A DNA stretch of 64,000 nt from Chryseobacterium arthrosphaerae (GTDB lineage Bacteria > Bacteroidota > Bacteroidia > Flavobacteriales > Weeksellaceae): contig NZ_MAYG01000001.1 in NCBI RefSeq assembly GCF_001684965.1, positions 558,001-622,000 on the forward strand, written 5' to 3'. The notes under the pieces were generated by a model that worked only from the letters and a program-made list of their open reading frames with translations, was not told where the DNA came from and did no database searches. The position numbers and the translations under genes are program-made. Below, piece after piece: positions 9,202 to 18,189 of this stretch (within the stretch, counting starts at the first letter, position 1; each line of letters begins with the position of its first letter).

Positions 9202-11358
9202 ATGAAGAAAATTACTGTTGGAGCGCTTTTGCTCTCAATGATGTTTGTAGGGGTGAAAGCCCAATCCTTAAAGTCTCCCGATGGAAAGTTTGAAATGAAT
9301 TTCCAGCTGAAAGAAGGAGTACCTTACTATAACCTGAAATACAACGGGGCAGTAGTGGTTGAAGATTCTAAATTAGGATTGAGATTATTTAAAGACACAG
9401 CCATAAAATTTGCTTCCGAAATTGCCAAACCGGAAGATGCAAAATACGACCTGAACAACGGTTTTGCAAAAGTAGATGAAAAAAGAGACTCTAAAAATGA
9501 GACCTGGCAGCCGGTTCTTGGAGAAAAGAAAAATTATATCAACAACTATAACGAATTGGCACTTACGCTGAATCAGGCTTCCACAGACAGAAGCATTGTA
9601 GTGAAATTCAGATTGTTCAATGACGGTCTTGGATTCAGATATGAATTCCCGCAACAAAAGAACCTTAATTATTTCGTAATCAGAGAAGAAGATTCTGAAA
9701 TTGATTTCCCAACCGATATGAAGGCCTGGTGGATGGTAGCGGATTACGATTCTCAGGAATATCAGTATCAGGAAACCAAAGTTTCTGAAATACCTGCAAA
9801 ATGGACTCAGGCTGCGGACGCCAATGCATCCCAGAAACTGATCAAAAATGCAGTGCAGTCCCCGCTGATGCTGAAAAAAGAAGGAAAAACCCCTTTATAC
9901 ATCAACGTAGCTGAAGCTGCAGTACTGGATTACCCGGCTTCACACCTTGAGGTAGATGCACAGAATTTTAAATTCAAAACACACCTTACTGCAGACAGAC
10001 AGGGAGCAAAAGGATACATCCAAACCCCTTCGGTAACCCCTTGGAGAACGATCATAGTAGCGCCGAAAGCCGAAGAAGTGATGGATTCCAAAATGATCTT
10101 CAACCTGAACGAACCTACAAAATATACCGATACCTCTTACATTCACCCTACAAAATACATGGGTGTCTGGTGGGAAATGATCATCGGAAAATCTCAGTGG
10201 GCTTATTCTACAGCAGAGAATGTTCATTTGGATAAGACAGATTTTACAAAACTGACTCCAAACGGAAAACACGCTGCGAATAATACAAAAGTGAAAGAAT
10301 ATATCGATTTTGCTGCAGAAAACGGATTCCAGGGACTTTTGATTGAAGGTTGGAATATCGGTTGGGAAGACTGGTTCGGTCATTCCAAAGAATTTGTTTT
10401 CGACTTCATTACCCCTTATCCTGATTTTGATATCAAAATGCTGAATGACTATGCCCATTCAAAAGGAATCAAGCTGATCATGCACCATGAAACTTCAGGG
10501 TCTGCAACGAATTATGAAAGATGGGCAGACAAAGCTTTCCAGACGATGAATAAATACGGATATGATGCCGTGAAAACAGGATACGTAGGAGATATTATTC
10601 CAAGAGGAGAACACCATTATTCCCAATGGACGATTAACCATTACTATAGAATTGCTGAAAAAGCCAATGAATATAAGATCATGGTCAATTCTCACGAATC
10701 TGTACGTCCTACAGGAGAAAGCCGTACCTACCCGAACTATATCTCTGCAGAAGCAGCCCGTGGAACGGAATACGAAGCATTCGGAGGAAATAAGCCTGAT
10801 CACCAGACCGTTCTTCCGTTCACAAGATGGATGGGAGGTTCCATGGATTACACTCCGGGAATTTTCCAGACCAAATTAGACTATTACTTCCCTGGAGATA
10901 AACGTTTTGTAAAAACTACTTTGGTAAAGCAGCTTGCATTATATGTAACGATGTATATGCCGTTACAGATGGCAGCGGATCTTCCTGAAAACTATAAAAA
11001 GCACATGGATGCTTTCCAGTTTATCAAAGATGTGGCAGCAGATTGGGATGATACCAGGATCTTATCTGCAGAGCCGGGAGATTATGTCATTACTGCCAGA
11101 AAAGCAAAAGGTACAGAAAACTGGTTCGTAGGGGGGATTACCGATGAGAACAAACGTGAATACACTGTAGATTTCTCATTCCTGGATAAAGGAAAGAAAT
11201 ATGAAGCAACAATCTATGAAGATGGAAAAGATGCTGATTATATCGACAACCCTCAAAGCTATAATATCTACAAGAAAGAGATTACCGGCAAATCAAAAAT
11301 TAATTTTAAAATGGCAAGAAGCGGCGGTTTCGCAATTTCTATCAAGCCTGTAAAATAA
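9202..11358 (+). CDS. susB: GH97 alpha-glucosidase (SusB-like)
   Basis: Releases glucose from alpha-linked malto-oligosaccharides, most likely in the periplasm. 718 residues with a signal peptide ending near VKAQ (about residue 20). The N-terminal beta-sandwich is followed by the (beta/alpha)8 barrel with KYMGVWWEM, LIEGWNIGWEDW and MHHETSG. Candidate catalytic glutamates are Glu430 (HHE), Glu499 (NSHE) and Glu523 (GTE). All three sit a constant nine residues before the numbers I recall for the Bacteroides SusB catalytic residues (439, 508, 532), which argues for the inverting alpha-glucosidase branch of GH97. A C-terminal beta domain ends the protein. It lies between terminators, next to susCDE. 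Confidence 0.93.
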   Translation: MKKITVGALLLSMMFVGVKAQSLKSPDGKFEMNFQLKEGVPYYNLKYNGAVVVEDSKLGLRLFKDTAIKFASEIAKPEDAKYDLNNGFAKVDEKRDSKNETWQPVLGEKKNYINNYNELALTLNQASTDRSIVVKFRLFNDGLGFRYEFPQQKNLNYFVIREEDSEIDFPTDMKAWWMVADYDSQEYQYQETKVSEIPAKWTQAADANASQKLIKNAVQSPLMLKKEGKTPLYINVAEAAVLDYPASHLEVDAQNFKFKTHLTADRQGAKGYIQTPSVTPWRTIIVAPKAEEVMDSKMIFNLNEPTKYTDTSYIHPTKYMGVWWEMIIGKSQWAYSTAENVHLDKTDFTKLTPNGKHAANNTKVKEYIDFAAENGFQGLLIEGWNIGWEDWFGHSKEFVFDFITPYPDFDIKMLNDYAHSKGIKLIMHHETSGSATNYERWADKAFQTMNKYGYDAVKTGYVGDIIPRGEHHYSQWTINHYYRIAEKANEYKIMVNSHESVRPTGESRTYPNYISAEAARGTEYEAFGGNKPDHQTVLPFTRWMGGSMDYTPGIFQTKLDYYFPGDKRFVKTTLVKQLALYVTMYMPLQMAADLPENYKKHMDAFQFIKDVAADWDDTRILSAEPGDYVITARKAKGTENWFVGGITDENKREYTVDFSFLDKGKKYEATIYEDGKDADYIDNPQSYNIYKKEITGKSKINFKMARSGGFAISIKPVK

Positions 11359-11377
11359 TTTGAAGATACACTAAGGT

Positions 11378-11417
11378 GCCCCGGTTCATTGATTATTCAG
11401 TGTCCCGGGGCTACTTT
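11378..11417 (+). terminator. terminator after the GH97 gene
   Basis: GCCCCGG at 11378-11384 pairs with CCGGGGC at 11405-11411, with a 20-base loop, followed by CTTTTTT. It lies between two convergent genes and should end the GH97 transcript. Confidence 0.7.
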
Positions 11418-11466
11418 TTTATTCCATTTCATAAGGAGCAGGTGTTAAGAGATTTCTTTTATTTTC

Positions 11467-12450
11467 TTACTTATCCAATGCTTCCGTATACTCATATTCT
11501 GCTTCAGAAACAAGTTCTTCTTTTTCTGCTGAAGTCTTATTTTTTATTTTCTCGAGATATTCCTTTTGAAACTGCTTCACCGTTTTGCCTGTACCATCAT
11601 GTCTCCATCCCGGAGAATAGAAAAGGTACTTGAGCCGGGTTTTAAAAGAAATGCCGGGCTGCCTCAGATCTTTCCCTATCCTTCGCCATTCATAGAAAAG
11701 GGTGGTTGCAGGATCTTTAGACTCCATTTTAGGATAAATACCATACTTCACGGGAACTTCAGGGTCTTCTTTTTCAAAAGTCCCGAAGATTTTGTCCCAG
11801 ATGATCAGGCCCATTCCCATATTGCGGTCAAGATATTTGATATTGCAGGCATGATGTACCCTGTGATGTGAAGGAGTAACCAGAATGTATTCTAAAAATC
11901 CCATACTTTTAATCGATTGGGTATGCACAAAAGTCCCGTAGATCTGTATGGAAGAATAGGCTACCAGAATATGCCACGGATGAAACCCCATGAAAGCTAA
12001 TGGAGAAAAAAACAGATATCTGTATAAGGGCTGAAATACAGGACTTCTGAATCCCGTACTGATATTGAAATAATCAGAATTGTGATGCGTAATGTGTACC
12101 GCCCAGAATACCCTGGAGTGATGATCCACATAATGATGAACGTAATAAGCAAAATCCTGGGCAAGAAATACCGCAATCCAGTACCATATCCCTTCCTGCC
12201 AGTCAAAAATGCGATGTTGGTAAAAGAACATCATAACAAATAAAGAGAAACCTTTCATGATAATGTCTAACCCGTAGTTGAGCAGGGCGAAAAGAACATT
12301 GGTTGCCACATCTTTCGTCTCATAGATTTTTTCTTTATTAAAGTGGCTGTAAGCCATTTCTATGAAAATAATAGCAGCAAATACAGGGATGGTCCATGTG
12401 TAAACAACATCCGGTCCCTCAGTTTTGAATATATTGCTGAAATTCAACAT
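11467..12450 (-). CDS. fatty acid hydroxylase / sterol desaturase family protein
   Basis: 327-residue integral membrane di-iron enzyme. The histidine clusters of the superfamily are clear: YYVHHYVDHHS, then HITHHN, and later PSHHRVHH. Several hydrophobic helices precede and separate them. Members hydroxylate or desaturate lipids such as fatty acids, sterols and carotenoids, or cleave ether lipids; the substrate here cannot be told. The C-terminal ~80 residues are charged and probably cytoplasmic (LEKIKNKTSAEKEELVS). The gene points against the maltodextrin genes on both sides and has no evident link to them, so it splits the locus. Confidence 0.88.
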   Translation of the reverse strand: MLNFSNIFKTEGPDVVYTWTIPVFAAIIFIEMAYSHFNKEKIYETKDVATNVLFALLNYGLDIIMKGFSLFVMMFFYQHRIFDWQEGIWYWIAVFLAQDFAYYVHHYVDHHSRVFWAVHITHHNSDYFNISTGFRSPVFQPLYRYLFFSPLAFMGFHPWHILVAYSSIQIYGTFVHTQSIKSMGFLEYILVTPSHHRVHHACNIKYLDRNMGMGLIIWDKIFGTFEKEDPEVPVKYGIYPKMESKDPATTLFYEWRRIGKDLRQPGISFKTRLKYLFYSPGWRHDGTGKTVKQFQKEYLEKIKNKTSAEKEELVSEAEYEYTEALDK

Positions 12451-12684
12451 TTTTTCTGTAAAACTAAAAATAAAAGAAATAGAAAGTGTGTTTTCAGTGT
12501 GAATTTTCCGTAAAAACTAAAAAATAATTGAAAATAATTATGATTGAATAGGGGTGAACAGGAACATTGCTGCTTACGATTATATAATAGATAACACCGC
12601 TCTTAAAAAGGGGAAGATTTTTTATTAAAATTCCGTTTCACAGTAGTTTATATGTAAAAATTTAATGCTAAATTGAACTCTATT

Positions 12685-14544
12685 ATGAAGAAAATATGTT
12701 TAGCATTAGCCCTTTCCGTAGCTTCTGCCGCTTTTTCCCAGCAAAACCTGGAAAGAGTAGAGCCGGCCTTCTGGTGGAAAGGGATGAAAAACCCTGAGCT
12801 TCAGATTCTTGTTTACGGGAAAGGGATTGCCAATAATGAGATCAGCCTTTCAGACGGAATATCCATCAAAGGCATTCAGAAAGTAGAAAATCCCAACTAT
12901 GTTTTTATAACGGTCAATACCAGTGAAATCAAGGTCCCGAAGTTTACAATCAATATTAAGAAGAACGGTAAGGATCTCGCCAATTATACCTATGAACTGA
13001 AAGAACGGAATCCGGGATCTGCCGGCCGCGAATCATATACCTCAAAAGATGTGATGTACCTGATCATGCCCGATCGTTTTGCCAATGGCGACGAAAAGAA
13101 TGATTCAAGCCCGGCTTTAACGGAAAAAGCTGATCGTAAATTACCTAACGGAAGACACGGCGGAGATCTTCAGGGGATTATCAATAACCTCGACTATATT
13201 CAGAAACTGGGCGCAACTGCCGTATGGCTGACTCCGGTGAATGAAGATAACGAAAAAGTCTATTCCTATCATGGCTATGCCCAGACCGATCTGTACAAAA
13301 TAGATGCCCGCTACGGAACCAACGAAGACTATAAGACCCTTTCACAGCAACTGAATAAGAGGAATATGAAACTGGTGATGGATTATGTCACCAACCACTG
13401 GGGGGTATCACACTGGATGATCAAAGATCTGCCTTCCAAAGACTGGATTCATTGGTTCAGCGATGGCGAAAACGGTTTCAAAAGATCCAATTATAAAATA
13501 ACTTCTCAATTCGATACCAACGCTTCTGAAATCGATAGAAAATATGCGCTGGACGGATGGTTTGATACCACAATGCCGGACATCAACCAGAAAAATCCGC
13601 TGGTACTGAAATACCTGACCCAAAACGCAATCTGGTGGATTGAATATGCCGAATTGGGAGGTTTCCGTGTGGATACTTATCCTTACAATGACAAAGAAGC
13701 AATGGCAAAATGGGCCAAAGCAATTACCGACGAATATCCGAAATTTAATATTGTAGGCGAAACCTGGTTGTCTACAGCCGGCCATATTTCAGCCTGGCAG
13801 AAAGACTCCAAAACTGGGGAAGCCGCAGGATACAATTCGAATCTGCCTTCCGTAATGGATTTTGTACTGTTTAGCGAAATGCCTAAAGCTCTTCAGGAAG
13901 AAGAAAGCTGGGATAAAGGAATGATAAAGCTTTATGATGCTTTTACAAGCGATTTCCTTTACCCGGACACCCGGAATTTGCTGGTGTTCTTTGAAAATCA
14001 TGATACCGAAAGATGGAACGAGATCTTTAATGCAGACCCCGCTGCTTACAAAATGGGGCTGACACTGATCTCCACTGTGCGCGGAATTCCACAGATCTAC
14101 TACGGGTCAGAAATAGGAATGCGGGGCAATAAGAAAAAAGGAGGAGATGCTGATATCCGAAGGGATTTTCCGGGCGGCTGGAAATCTGATAAACAGAGTG
14201 CCTTCAATCTTTCATCACAAACTCCCGAACAGAAAGAATTCTTCAGTTTTACACAGAAATTACTGAATTGGAGAAAAGGGAAAGACGTAATCCACAACGG
14301 GAAAACTAAAAATTTCGTTCCTAAAGATGGGGTATTTACATATTTCAGATACAATGACAGGGAAAGTGTAATGGTGATCCTGAATAATAATAAAAAAGAC
14401 CAGACGCTGGACCTGAAGTATTTTGAAGAAGCCTTAAAAGGTTTTTCCAAAGGGAAAGAAATTATTTCCGGAAAAGAATTAAACTTACAGAAAGGAATAA
14501 CAATTCCTGCTAAAACTTCGTTGATCATTGAACTTGAAAAATAA
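12685..14544 (+). CDS. GH13 alpha-amylase / neopullulanase-type enzyme
   Basis: Cleaves alpha-glucans or cyclodextrins; SusA-like role. The ATG at 12685 gives 619 residues and a good signal peptide (MKKICLALAL...AFSQQ); a TTG four codons upstream is less likely. The N-terminal domain (VEPAFWWKGMKNPELQI) is of the cyclomaltodextrinase N-terminal type. The GH13 barrel has region I DYVTNH, region II FRVDTY (nucleophile Asp330), region III GETW (acid/base Glu359) and region IV ENHDTE (Asp440), so it should be active. A C-terminal all-beta domain follows. It is six bases from the next gene and co-oriented with the MFS carrier, forming a second maltodextrin operon. Confidence 0.93.
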   Translation: MKKICLALALSVASAAFSQQNLERVEPAFWWKGMKNPELQILVYGKGIANNEISLSDGISIKGIQKVENPNYVFITVNTSEIKVPKFTINIKKNGKDLANYTYELKERNPGSAGRESYTSKDVMYLIMPDRFANGDEKNDSSPALTEKADRKLPNGRHGGDLQGIINNLDYIQKLGATAVWLTPVNEDNEKVYSYHGYAQTDLYKIDARYGTNEDYKTLSQQLNKRNMKLVMDYVTNHWGVSHWMIKDLPSKDWIHWFSDGENGFKRSNYKITSQFDTNASEIDRKYALDGWFDTTMPDINQKNPLVLKYLTQNAIWWIEYAELGGFRVDTYPYNDKEAMAKWAKAITDEYPKFNIVGETWLSTAGHISAWQKDSKTGEAAGYNSNLPSVMDFVLFSEMPKALQEEESWDKGMIKLYDAFTSDFLYPDTRNLLVFFENHDTERWNEIFNADPAAYKMGLTLISTVRGIPQIYYGSEIGMRGNKKKGGDADIRRDFPGGWKSDKQSAFNLSSQTPEQKEFFSFTQKLLNWRKGKDVIHNGKTKNFVPKDGVFTYFRYNDRESVMVILNNNKKDQTLDLKYFEEALKGFSKGKEIISGKELNLQKGITIPAKTSLIIELEK

Positions 14545-14550
14545 CTCTCT

Positions 14551-15072
14551 ATGAAAAAATTAATAGCTGCTCATACATTGATCCTTTTTTTACTTGGGTT
14601 TACAATGGTTTCAGCACAAACCCGAACAACATTTGATAAAGAAAAGAAGGAAATCAGTGCCATGCTCGACGCCTTTAATGAGGCTGCTGCCAAAGCAGAT
14701 TACAATACCTACTTCAGTTACTTTGCCGATGAATCTACCTTTATCGGAACAGATGCTACTGAAATCTGGGATAAAAAAGCATTTATGGTCTGGGCAAAAC
14801 CACATTTCGATAAAAAGAAAACATGGAATTTTACCGCTCTGAAAAGAAATATTTACTTCAGTAAAGACGGGAAGCTTGCATGGTTTGACGAATTGTTGGA
14901 TACCCAGATGAAGATCTGCAGAGGATCAGGAGTCGTAGAAAAAATCAACGGGCAGTGGAAAGTGAAGCAGTATGTGCTTTCCATGACGGTTCCTAATGAC
15001 GTTGTAGACAAAGTGGTTGCTGAAAAAACAGCGCTGGAAGATGTGCTGATCGAGGAATTAAAAACAAAATAA
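14551..15072 (+). CDS. exported NTF2/SnoaL-like protein
   Basis: 173 residues with a signal peptide ending near MVSAQ (about residue 23). The mature protein has the NTF2-like cone-fold pattern of DUF4440/SnoaL proteins: EISAMLDAFNEAAAKADYNTYFSYF, then FIGTDATEIW, and a C-terminal strand with NGQWKVKQYVLSM. Such proteins bind or modify small molecules, but no specific reaction is evident. It lies six bases after the GH13 gene and 13 bases before the sugar carrier, so it belongs to the same transcript. Its role in maltodextrin use is unknown. Confidence 0.8.
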   Translation: MKKLIAAHTLILFLLGFTMVSAQTRTTFDKEKKEISAMLDAFNEAAAKADYNTYFSYFADESTFIGTDATEIWDKKAFMVWAKPHFDKKKTWNFTALKRNIYFSKDGKLAWFDELLDTQMKICRGSGVVEKINGQWKVKQYVLSMTVPNDVVDKVVAEKTALEDVLIEELKTK

Positions 15073-15085
15073 TCATACAACAGCA

Positions 15086-16468
15086 ATGGCTAAAAAAATA
15101 AAACCGGAACTTTCACTTACTCAGATCATCAATATGAGTATGGGATTCTTAGGAATTCAGATGGCTTTTGGATTACAGAACGGAAATGCAAGCCGGATCC
15201 TTGCCAATTTAGGCGCAGATGTTCATGAATTATCATGGTTCTGGCTGGTTGCCCCTGTTACAGGGCTTATTGTACAGCCCATCATCGGGCATATGGGAGA
15301 CAATACATGGAGCCCGTTGGGAAGAAGAAAACCCTACTTTTTAATTGGTGCTGTCCTGTGTGCCATAGGATTGGTATTGCTTCCTAATGCCGCCTCTGTA
15401 ACGCAGATGTTTGCTGCCAGTGCACTTTTATTGGCCGTCATTTTCCTGGCAATGATGGATGCTTCCGTGAATATTGCCATGGAACCCTTCAGGGCTTTGG
15501 TAGGAGATATGCTTCCGAAACATCAGGGAACCATAGGATTTTCAGTACAGACGATCCTGATCGGAGTAGGAGCTGTATTGGGTTCTTACCTTCCGGACTG
15601 GCTCACGAAACTTGGAGTATCCAATGTTGCTCCCAAAGGCTTTGTGGCAGACAACGTGATTTATTCTTTCTATGCAGGAGCAGGATTACTTTTGGCAGCG
15701 ATATTATACACCATCATTACCACCAGGGAATATTCACCGCAGGAGTTTGCAGATTTTGAAGAAGATAAAAAAGAAACTGCAGAGCCTTCTAAATTTTCAG
15801 ATATATTTAAAGACTTTGCCACGATTCCTGCTCAGATGAAAAAGCTGGGAATTGTTCAGTTTTTCTCATGGTTTGCCCTGTTTACCATGTGGGTGTTTAC
15901 TACCAGTGCCCTGGCAACCCATCATTTCGGGCTTTCCCCCGATGATACCCATTCAAAAGCATTCAATGATGCGGGTGACCTTACCGGTAAACTTTTCGGA
16001 ATGTATAATCTGTGGGCCATCCCGTTTGCATTCCTGTTAACACCTATTGCCAAATGGATTGGCAAAAAACAGACCCACGCCCTGGCTTTACTGTGTGGAG
16101 GTTTAGGGTTGATCTCCATGTACTTTATTAAAGATGTCGGCAACCTTTGGATTTCCATGATAGGGTTAGGTTTTGCCTGGGCCAGCATCCTGGCAATGCC
16201 TTATGCGATGTTAATTGAAGTAATCCCGCAAAGAAAAATGGGAGTTTATATGGGGATATTCAATTTCTTCATCGTTATCCCGCAGATTATCAACGGAATT
16301 TTCGGTGGCCCTGTCGTAAGCAATGTTTTCGGAAAAATGGCGATCGATTATGTTGTCGTAGGAGGCGTTTGTATGCTGATAGGAGCCATTGTTACCATGG
16401 TATTCATCAAGTCGGAAGAAGAAACGCCAAAAGAAATTGAAGAAGAAATTAAACAGGTGCATTTTTAA
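15086..16468 (+). CDS. MFS sugar transporter (SLC45/maltose type)
   Basis: 460 residues with about 12 membrane helices. The motif after helix 2, GHMGDNTWSPLGRRKPY, is typical of the GPH/SLC45-like disaccharide carriers that Bacteroidota use to move maltose from periplasm to cytoplasm. It is the last gene of the GH13 operon, which supports maltose or glucose as substrate. The C-terminal tail is short and acidic (EEETPKEIEEEIKQ). The call as an inner-membrane sugar carrier is firm; the exact sugar is inferred from context. Confidence 0.9.
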   Translation: MAKKIKPELSLTQIINMSMGFLGIQMAFGLQNGNASRILANLGADVHELSWFWLVAPVTGLIVQPIIGHMGDNTWSPLGRRKPYFLIGAVLCAIGLVLLPNAASVTQMFAASALLLAVIFLAMMDASVNIAMEPFRALVGDMLPKHQGTIGFSVQTILIGVGAVLGSYLPDWLTKLGVSNVAPKGFVADNVIYSFYAGAGLLLAAILYTIITTREYSPQEFADFEEDKKETAEPSKFSDIFKDFATIPAQMKKLGIVQFFSWFALFTMWVFTTSALATHHFGLSPDDTHSKAFNDAGDLTGKLFGMYNLWAIPFAFLLTPIAKWIGKKQTHALALLCGGLGLISMYFIKDVGNLWISMIGLGFAWASILAMPYAMLIEVIPQRKMGVYMGIFNFFIVIPQIINGIFGGPVVSNVFGKMAIDYVVVGGVCMLIGAIVTMVFIKSEEETPKEIEEEIKQVHF

Positions 16469-16480
16469 AAAGAAAAATCA

Positions 16481-16511
16481 GACCGGATAGATCATGCGGT
16501 TTTATATAAAA
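16481..16511 (+). terminator. weak terminator after the MFS gene
   Basis: ACCGGAT pairs with ATGCGGT around the loop AGATC with one G-G mismatch, and TTTATAT follows. Weak but in the right place. Confidence 0.4.
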
Positions 16512-16533
16512 AAATATTATCAATTCACTAGAG

Positions 16534-16590
16534 GCGGGCTTTAGCCCGCTTTCATATTATAGATACGGCAACGGCTTTAGCCAAAACTTA
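16534..16590. repeat. bipartite palindromic repeat, copy 1
   Basis: First arm GCGGGCTTTAGCCCGC (16534-16549), spacer of about 23 bases, second arm GGCTTTAGCC followed by AAAACTTA (16573-16590). The same two-part unit recurs at 35193-35252 and 44601-44657. It is non-coding and intergenic in each case. Confidence 0.85.
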
Positions 16591-16668
16591 TAATGGCCTT
16601 CTTCAGCCCCAATTTCCTTTCTTATCCTACATCAACATTTTTCAGCCGACATATCCCGTACATTTGTA

Positions 16669-16676
16669 CCATAAAA
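16669..16676 (+). promoter_or_regulatory. pirin gene promoter, -7 box
   Basis: TACATTTG, a full TAnnTTTG match, 11 bases upstream of the pirin ATG. A TTTTTC stretch near 16648 is a plausible -33 partner. Confidence 0.6.
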
Positions 16677-16687
16677 TAATCACAGAA

Positions 16688-17416
16688 ATGAAAACAGTAT
16701 ATCATAAAGCAGATTCAAGAGGCCATGCAAATCATGGTTGGTTAAACTCTTATCACACATTCAGTTTTGCAAATTATCAGAACAGAGACAGAATGAACTT
16801 TGGAGTTTTGAGAGTATTGAACGATGACACCGTTTCTCAGGGAATGGGATTCGGAACACACCCGCACAGGGATATGGAAATTATCTCCATCCCTTTAGAA
16901 GGAGATCTGGAACATAAAGATTCAATGGGTACCACTGCGGTGATCAGAAAAGGAGAAATTCAGGTGATGAGTGCCGGAACCGGGGTAATGCACAGCGAAT
17001 ACAACAAGAATAAAGATGAAGAGGTAAAATTTTTACAGATCTGGGTCTTCCCGAGAGAATTGGATGTTGAGCCGAGATATGATCAGAAAAGCATCAAAGA
17101 AGGAGAGAAGATCAACGGATTCCAGCAGATTTTATCGCCGGATAAAAATGATGACGGCGTATGGATCCATCAGGATGCATGGTTCAACCTGGCCAATTTC
17201 AAAAAAGGAAACGGCAAAAACTATATGCTGAACAAAAAAGGGAACGGGGTTTATGCCTTTGTGTTAAAAGGAAGTGCCAAAGTAGGAGACCGTGTTCTGA
17301 ACGAAAGAGACGGCTTGGGGATCTGGGATACCCAGAGCTTTAATATCGAAGCAGTGGAAGATGCCGAAATATTATTGATGGAAGTCCCAATGGAATTGCC
17401 TTCTTATCTTAAATAA
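16688..17416 (+). CDS. pirin family bicupin protein
   Basis: 242 residues from the ATG at 16688, which follows the -7 box closely; a TTG eight codons upstream overlaps the promoter and is rejected. The first cupin has the metal-binding signature GTHPHRDMEIISI and, later, MSAGTGVMHSE (His, His, His, Glu). The C-terminal cupin is less conserved, as usual. Pirins are cytoplasmic iron-binding proteins. Some, such as YhaK and YhhW, have quercetinase activity, others serve as redox sensors. It stands next to an FMN reductase gene with its own promoter, which suggests a loose redox theme. Confidence 0.92.
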   Translation: MKTVYHKADSRGHANHGWLNSYHTFSFANYQNRDRMNFGVLRVLNDDTVSQGMGFGTHPHRDMEIISIPLEGDLEHKDSMGTTAVIRKGEIQVMSAGTGVMHSEYNKNKDEEVKFLQIWVFPRELDVEPRYDQKSIKEGEKINGFQQILSPDKNDDGVWIHQDAWFNLANFKKGNGKNYMLNKKGNGVYAFVLKGSAKVGDRVLNERDGLGIWDTQSFNIEAVEDAEILLMEVPMELPSYLK

Positions 17417-17421
17417 AAAAC

Positions 17422-17486
17422 TAAATTTGTATCCTTAAAATTAAAAGAGTGTGAAACTGCTGCCTAATACCAGGCAGCAATTTCAT
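17422..17486 (+). promoter_or_regulatory. FMN reductase promoter and 5' leader hairpin
   Basis: TAAATTTG at 17422-17429 is a full -7 box. The ~80-base leader then contains a strong stem-loop: TGCTGCCT (17458-17465) with AGGCAGCA (17472-17479), extended by GTGAAA with TTTCAT around one mismatch. No T-run follows, so this is not a normal terminator. Confidence 0.55.
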
Positions 17487-17508
17487 ACCATAAAAAATAA
17501 TACTATAT

Positions 17509-18060
17509 ATGAAAATTTTAGCAATAGCAGGAAGTAACTCGGAAGCTTCAATGAACAAACAGTTGGTGGCGTATGCTTCAACATTATTTGAAAATGCAGA
17601 AGTAGAAGTAATTGATTTAAATCCTTTCGAAATGCCAATCTACAAACATGAAAGAGAATTAGCAGGTGGTGTACCGCAGGAAGCCCATGATTTTGCCGCT
17701 AAGATTGACAGCGCAAACGTACTCTTGGTTTCTTTGGGAGAGCACAACGGAACCTATTCTACGGCATTCAAAAATGTATTCGACTGGGTATCCAGAATCA
17801 AAGACAGAACCGTATGGAACGAAGTACCCATGTTGCTGATGTCTACATCGCCGGGAGGCAGAGGCGGAGCAGGAGTTTTGGAAGCAGCATCCAAGCGTTT
17901 CCCTTTCCATGGTGGAAATGTGGTGGAAACTTTTTCACTTCCTTTCTTCAATGACAACTTTGATAAAGCCACTCAGACAATTTCTAATGAAGAGAAAAAC
18001 AACGAGTTAAAAGAAAAAATCAAGAAGATTGCAGCCATCGAAACCATCCTTGAAAAATAG
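17509..18060 (+). CDS. NADPH-dependent FMN reductase family protein
   Basis: 183-residue flavodoxin-like flavoprotein. The N-terminal strand and phosphate loop MKILAIAGSNSEASMNKQL bind FMN phosphate. The middle motif EHNGTYSTAFKNVFDW is the family's flavin-ring loop, and SPGGRGG lies near residue 115. Members reduce FMN, quinones, azo compounds or chromate using NAD(P)H. Substrate is unknown. It has its own promoter and a long 5' leader with a hairpin, so it is probably transcribed alone. Confidence 0.9.
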   Translation: MKILAIAGSNSEASMNKQLVAYASTLFENAEVEVIDLNPFEMPIYKHERELAGGVPQEAHDFAAKIDSANVLLVSLGEHNGTYSTAFKNVFDWVSRIKDRTVWNEVPMLLMSTSPGGRGGAGVLEAASKRFPFHGGNVVETFSLPFFNDNFDKATQTISNEEKNNELKEKIKKIAAIETILEK

Positions 18061-18062
18061 AA

Positions 18063-18093
18063 TTTGAATATTCATTTAAAATTACTATTTTTG
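18063..18093 (+). promoter_or_regulatory. promoter of the mini-unit upstream of purM
   Basis: TTTG at 18063-18066 and TATTTTTG at 18086-18093, 19 bases apart, match the Bacteroidota -33/-7 consensus very well. Transcription should begin near 18100. Confidence 0.75.
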
Positions 18094-18107
18094 CAAAAAG
18101 AAAAGAG

Positions 18108-18182
18108 ATGAAAATTCAGACCTCCTATAAACAATGTTTTTCTCATAAAGGGAAAATTGTGGGCTCTGAAATTCTGAGATAA
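18108..18182 (+). CDS. possible 24-residue leader peptide or structured small RNA
   Basis: ATG at 18108, eight codons or fewer after the predicted transcription start, opens a 24-residue frame (MKIQTSYKQC...GSEILR) ending in TAA. A terminator begins eight bases after the stop. The same stretch can fold: TTCAGA (18115-18120) pairs with TCTGAA (18165-18170), and inside it ACAAT (18131-18135) pairs with ATTGT (18156-18160). I do not recognise the peptide or the RNA. Translation, RNA function, or both are possible; it lies upstream of purM. Confidence 0.4.
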   Translation: MKIQTSYKQCFSHKGKIVGSEILR

Positions 18183-18189
18183 AATAACG

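Noticed and set aside
11376..11633. Small plus-strand frame overlapping the hydroxylase gene
   Set aside because: It covers the GH97 terminator and runs antisense into the hydroxylase gene; its protein text is not convincing.
12673..12684. TTG start for the GH13 gene
   Set aside because: The ATG at 12685 gives a standard signal peptide; the four extra codons add nothing.
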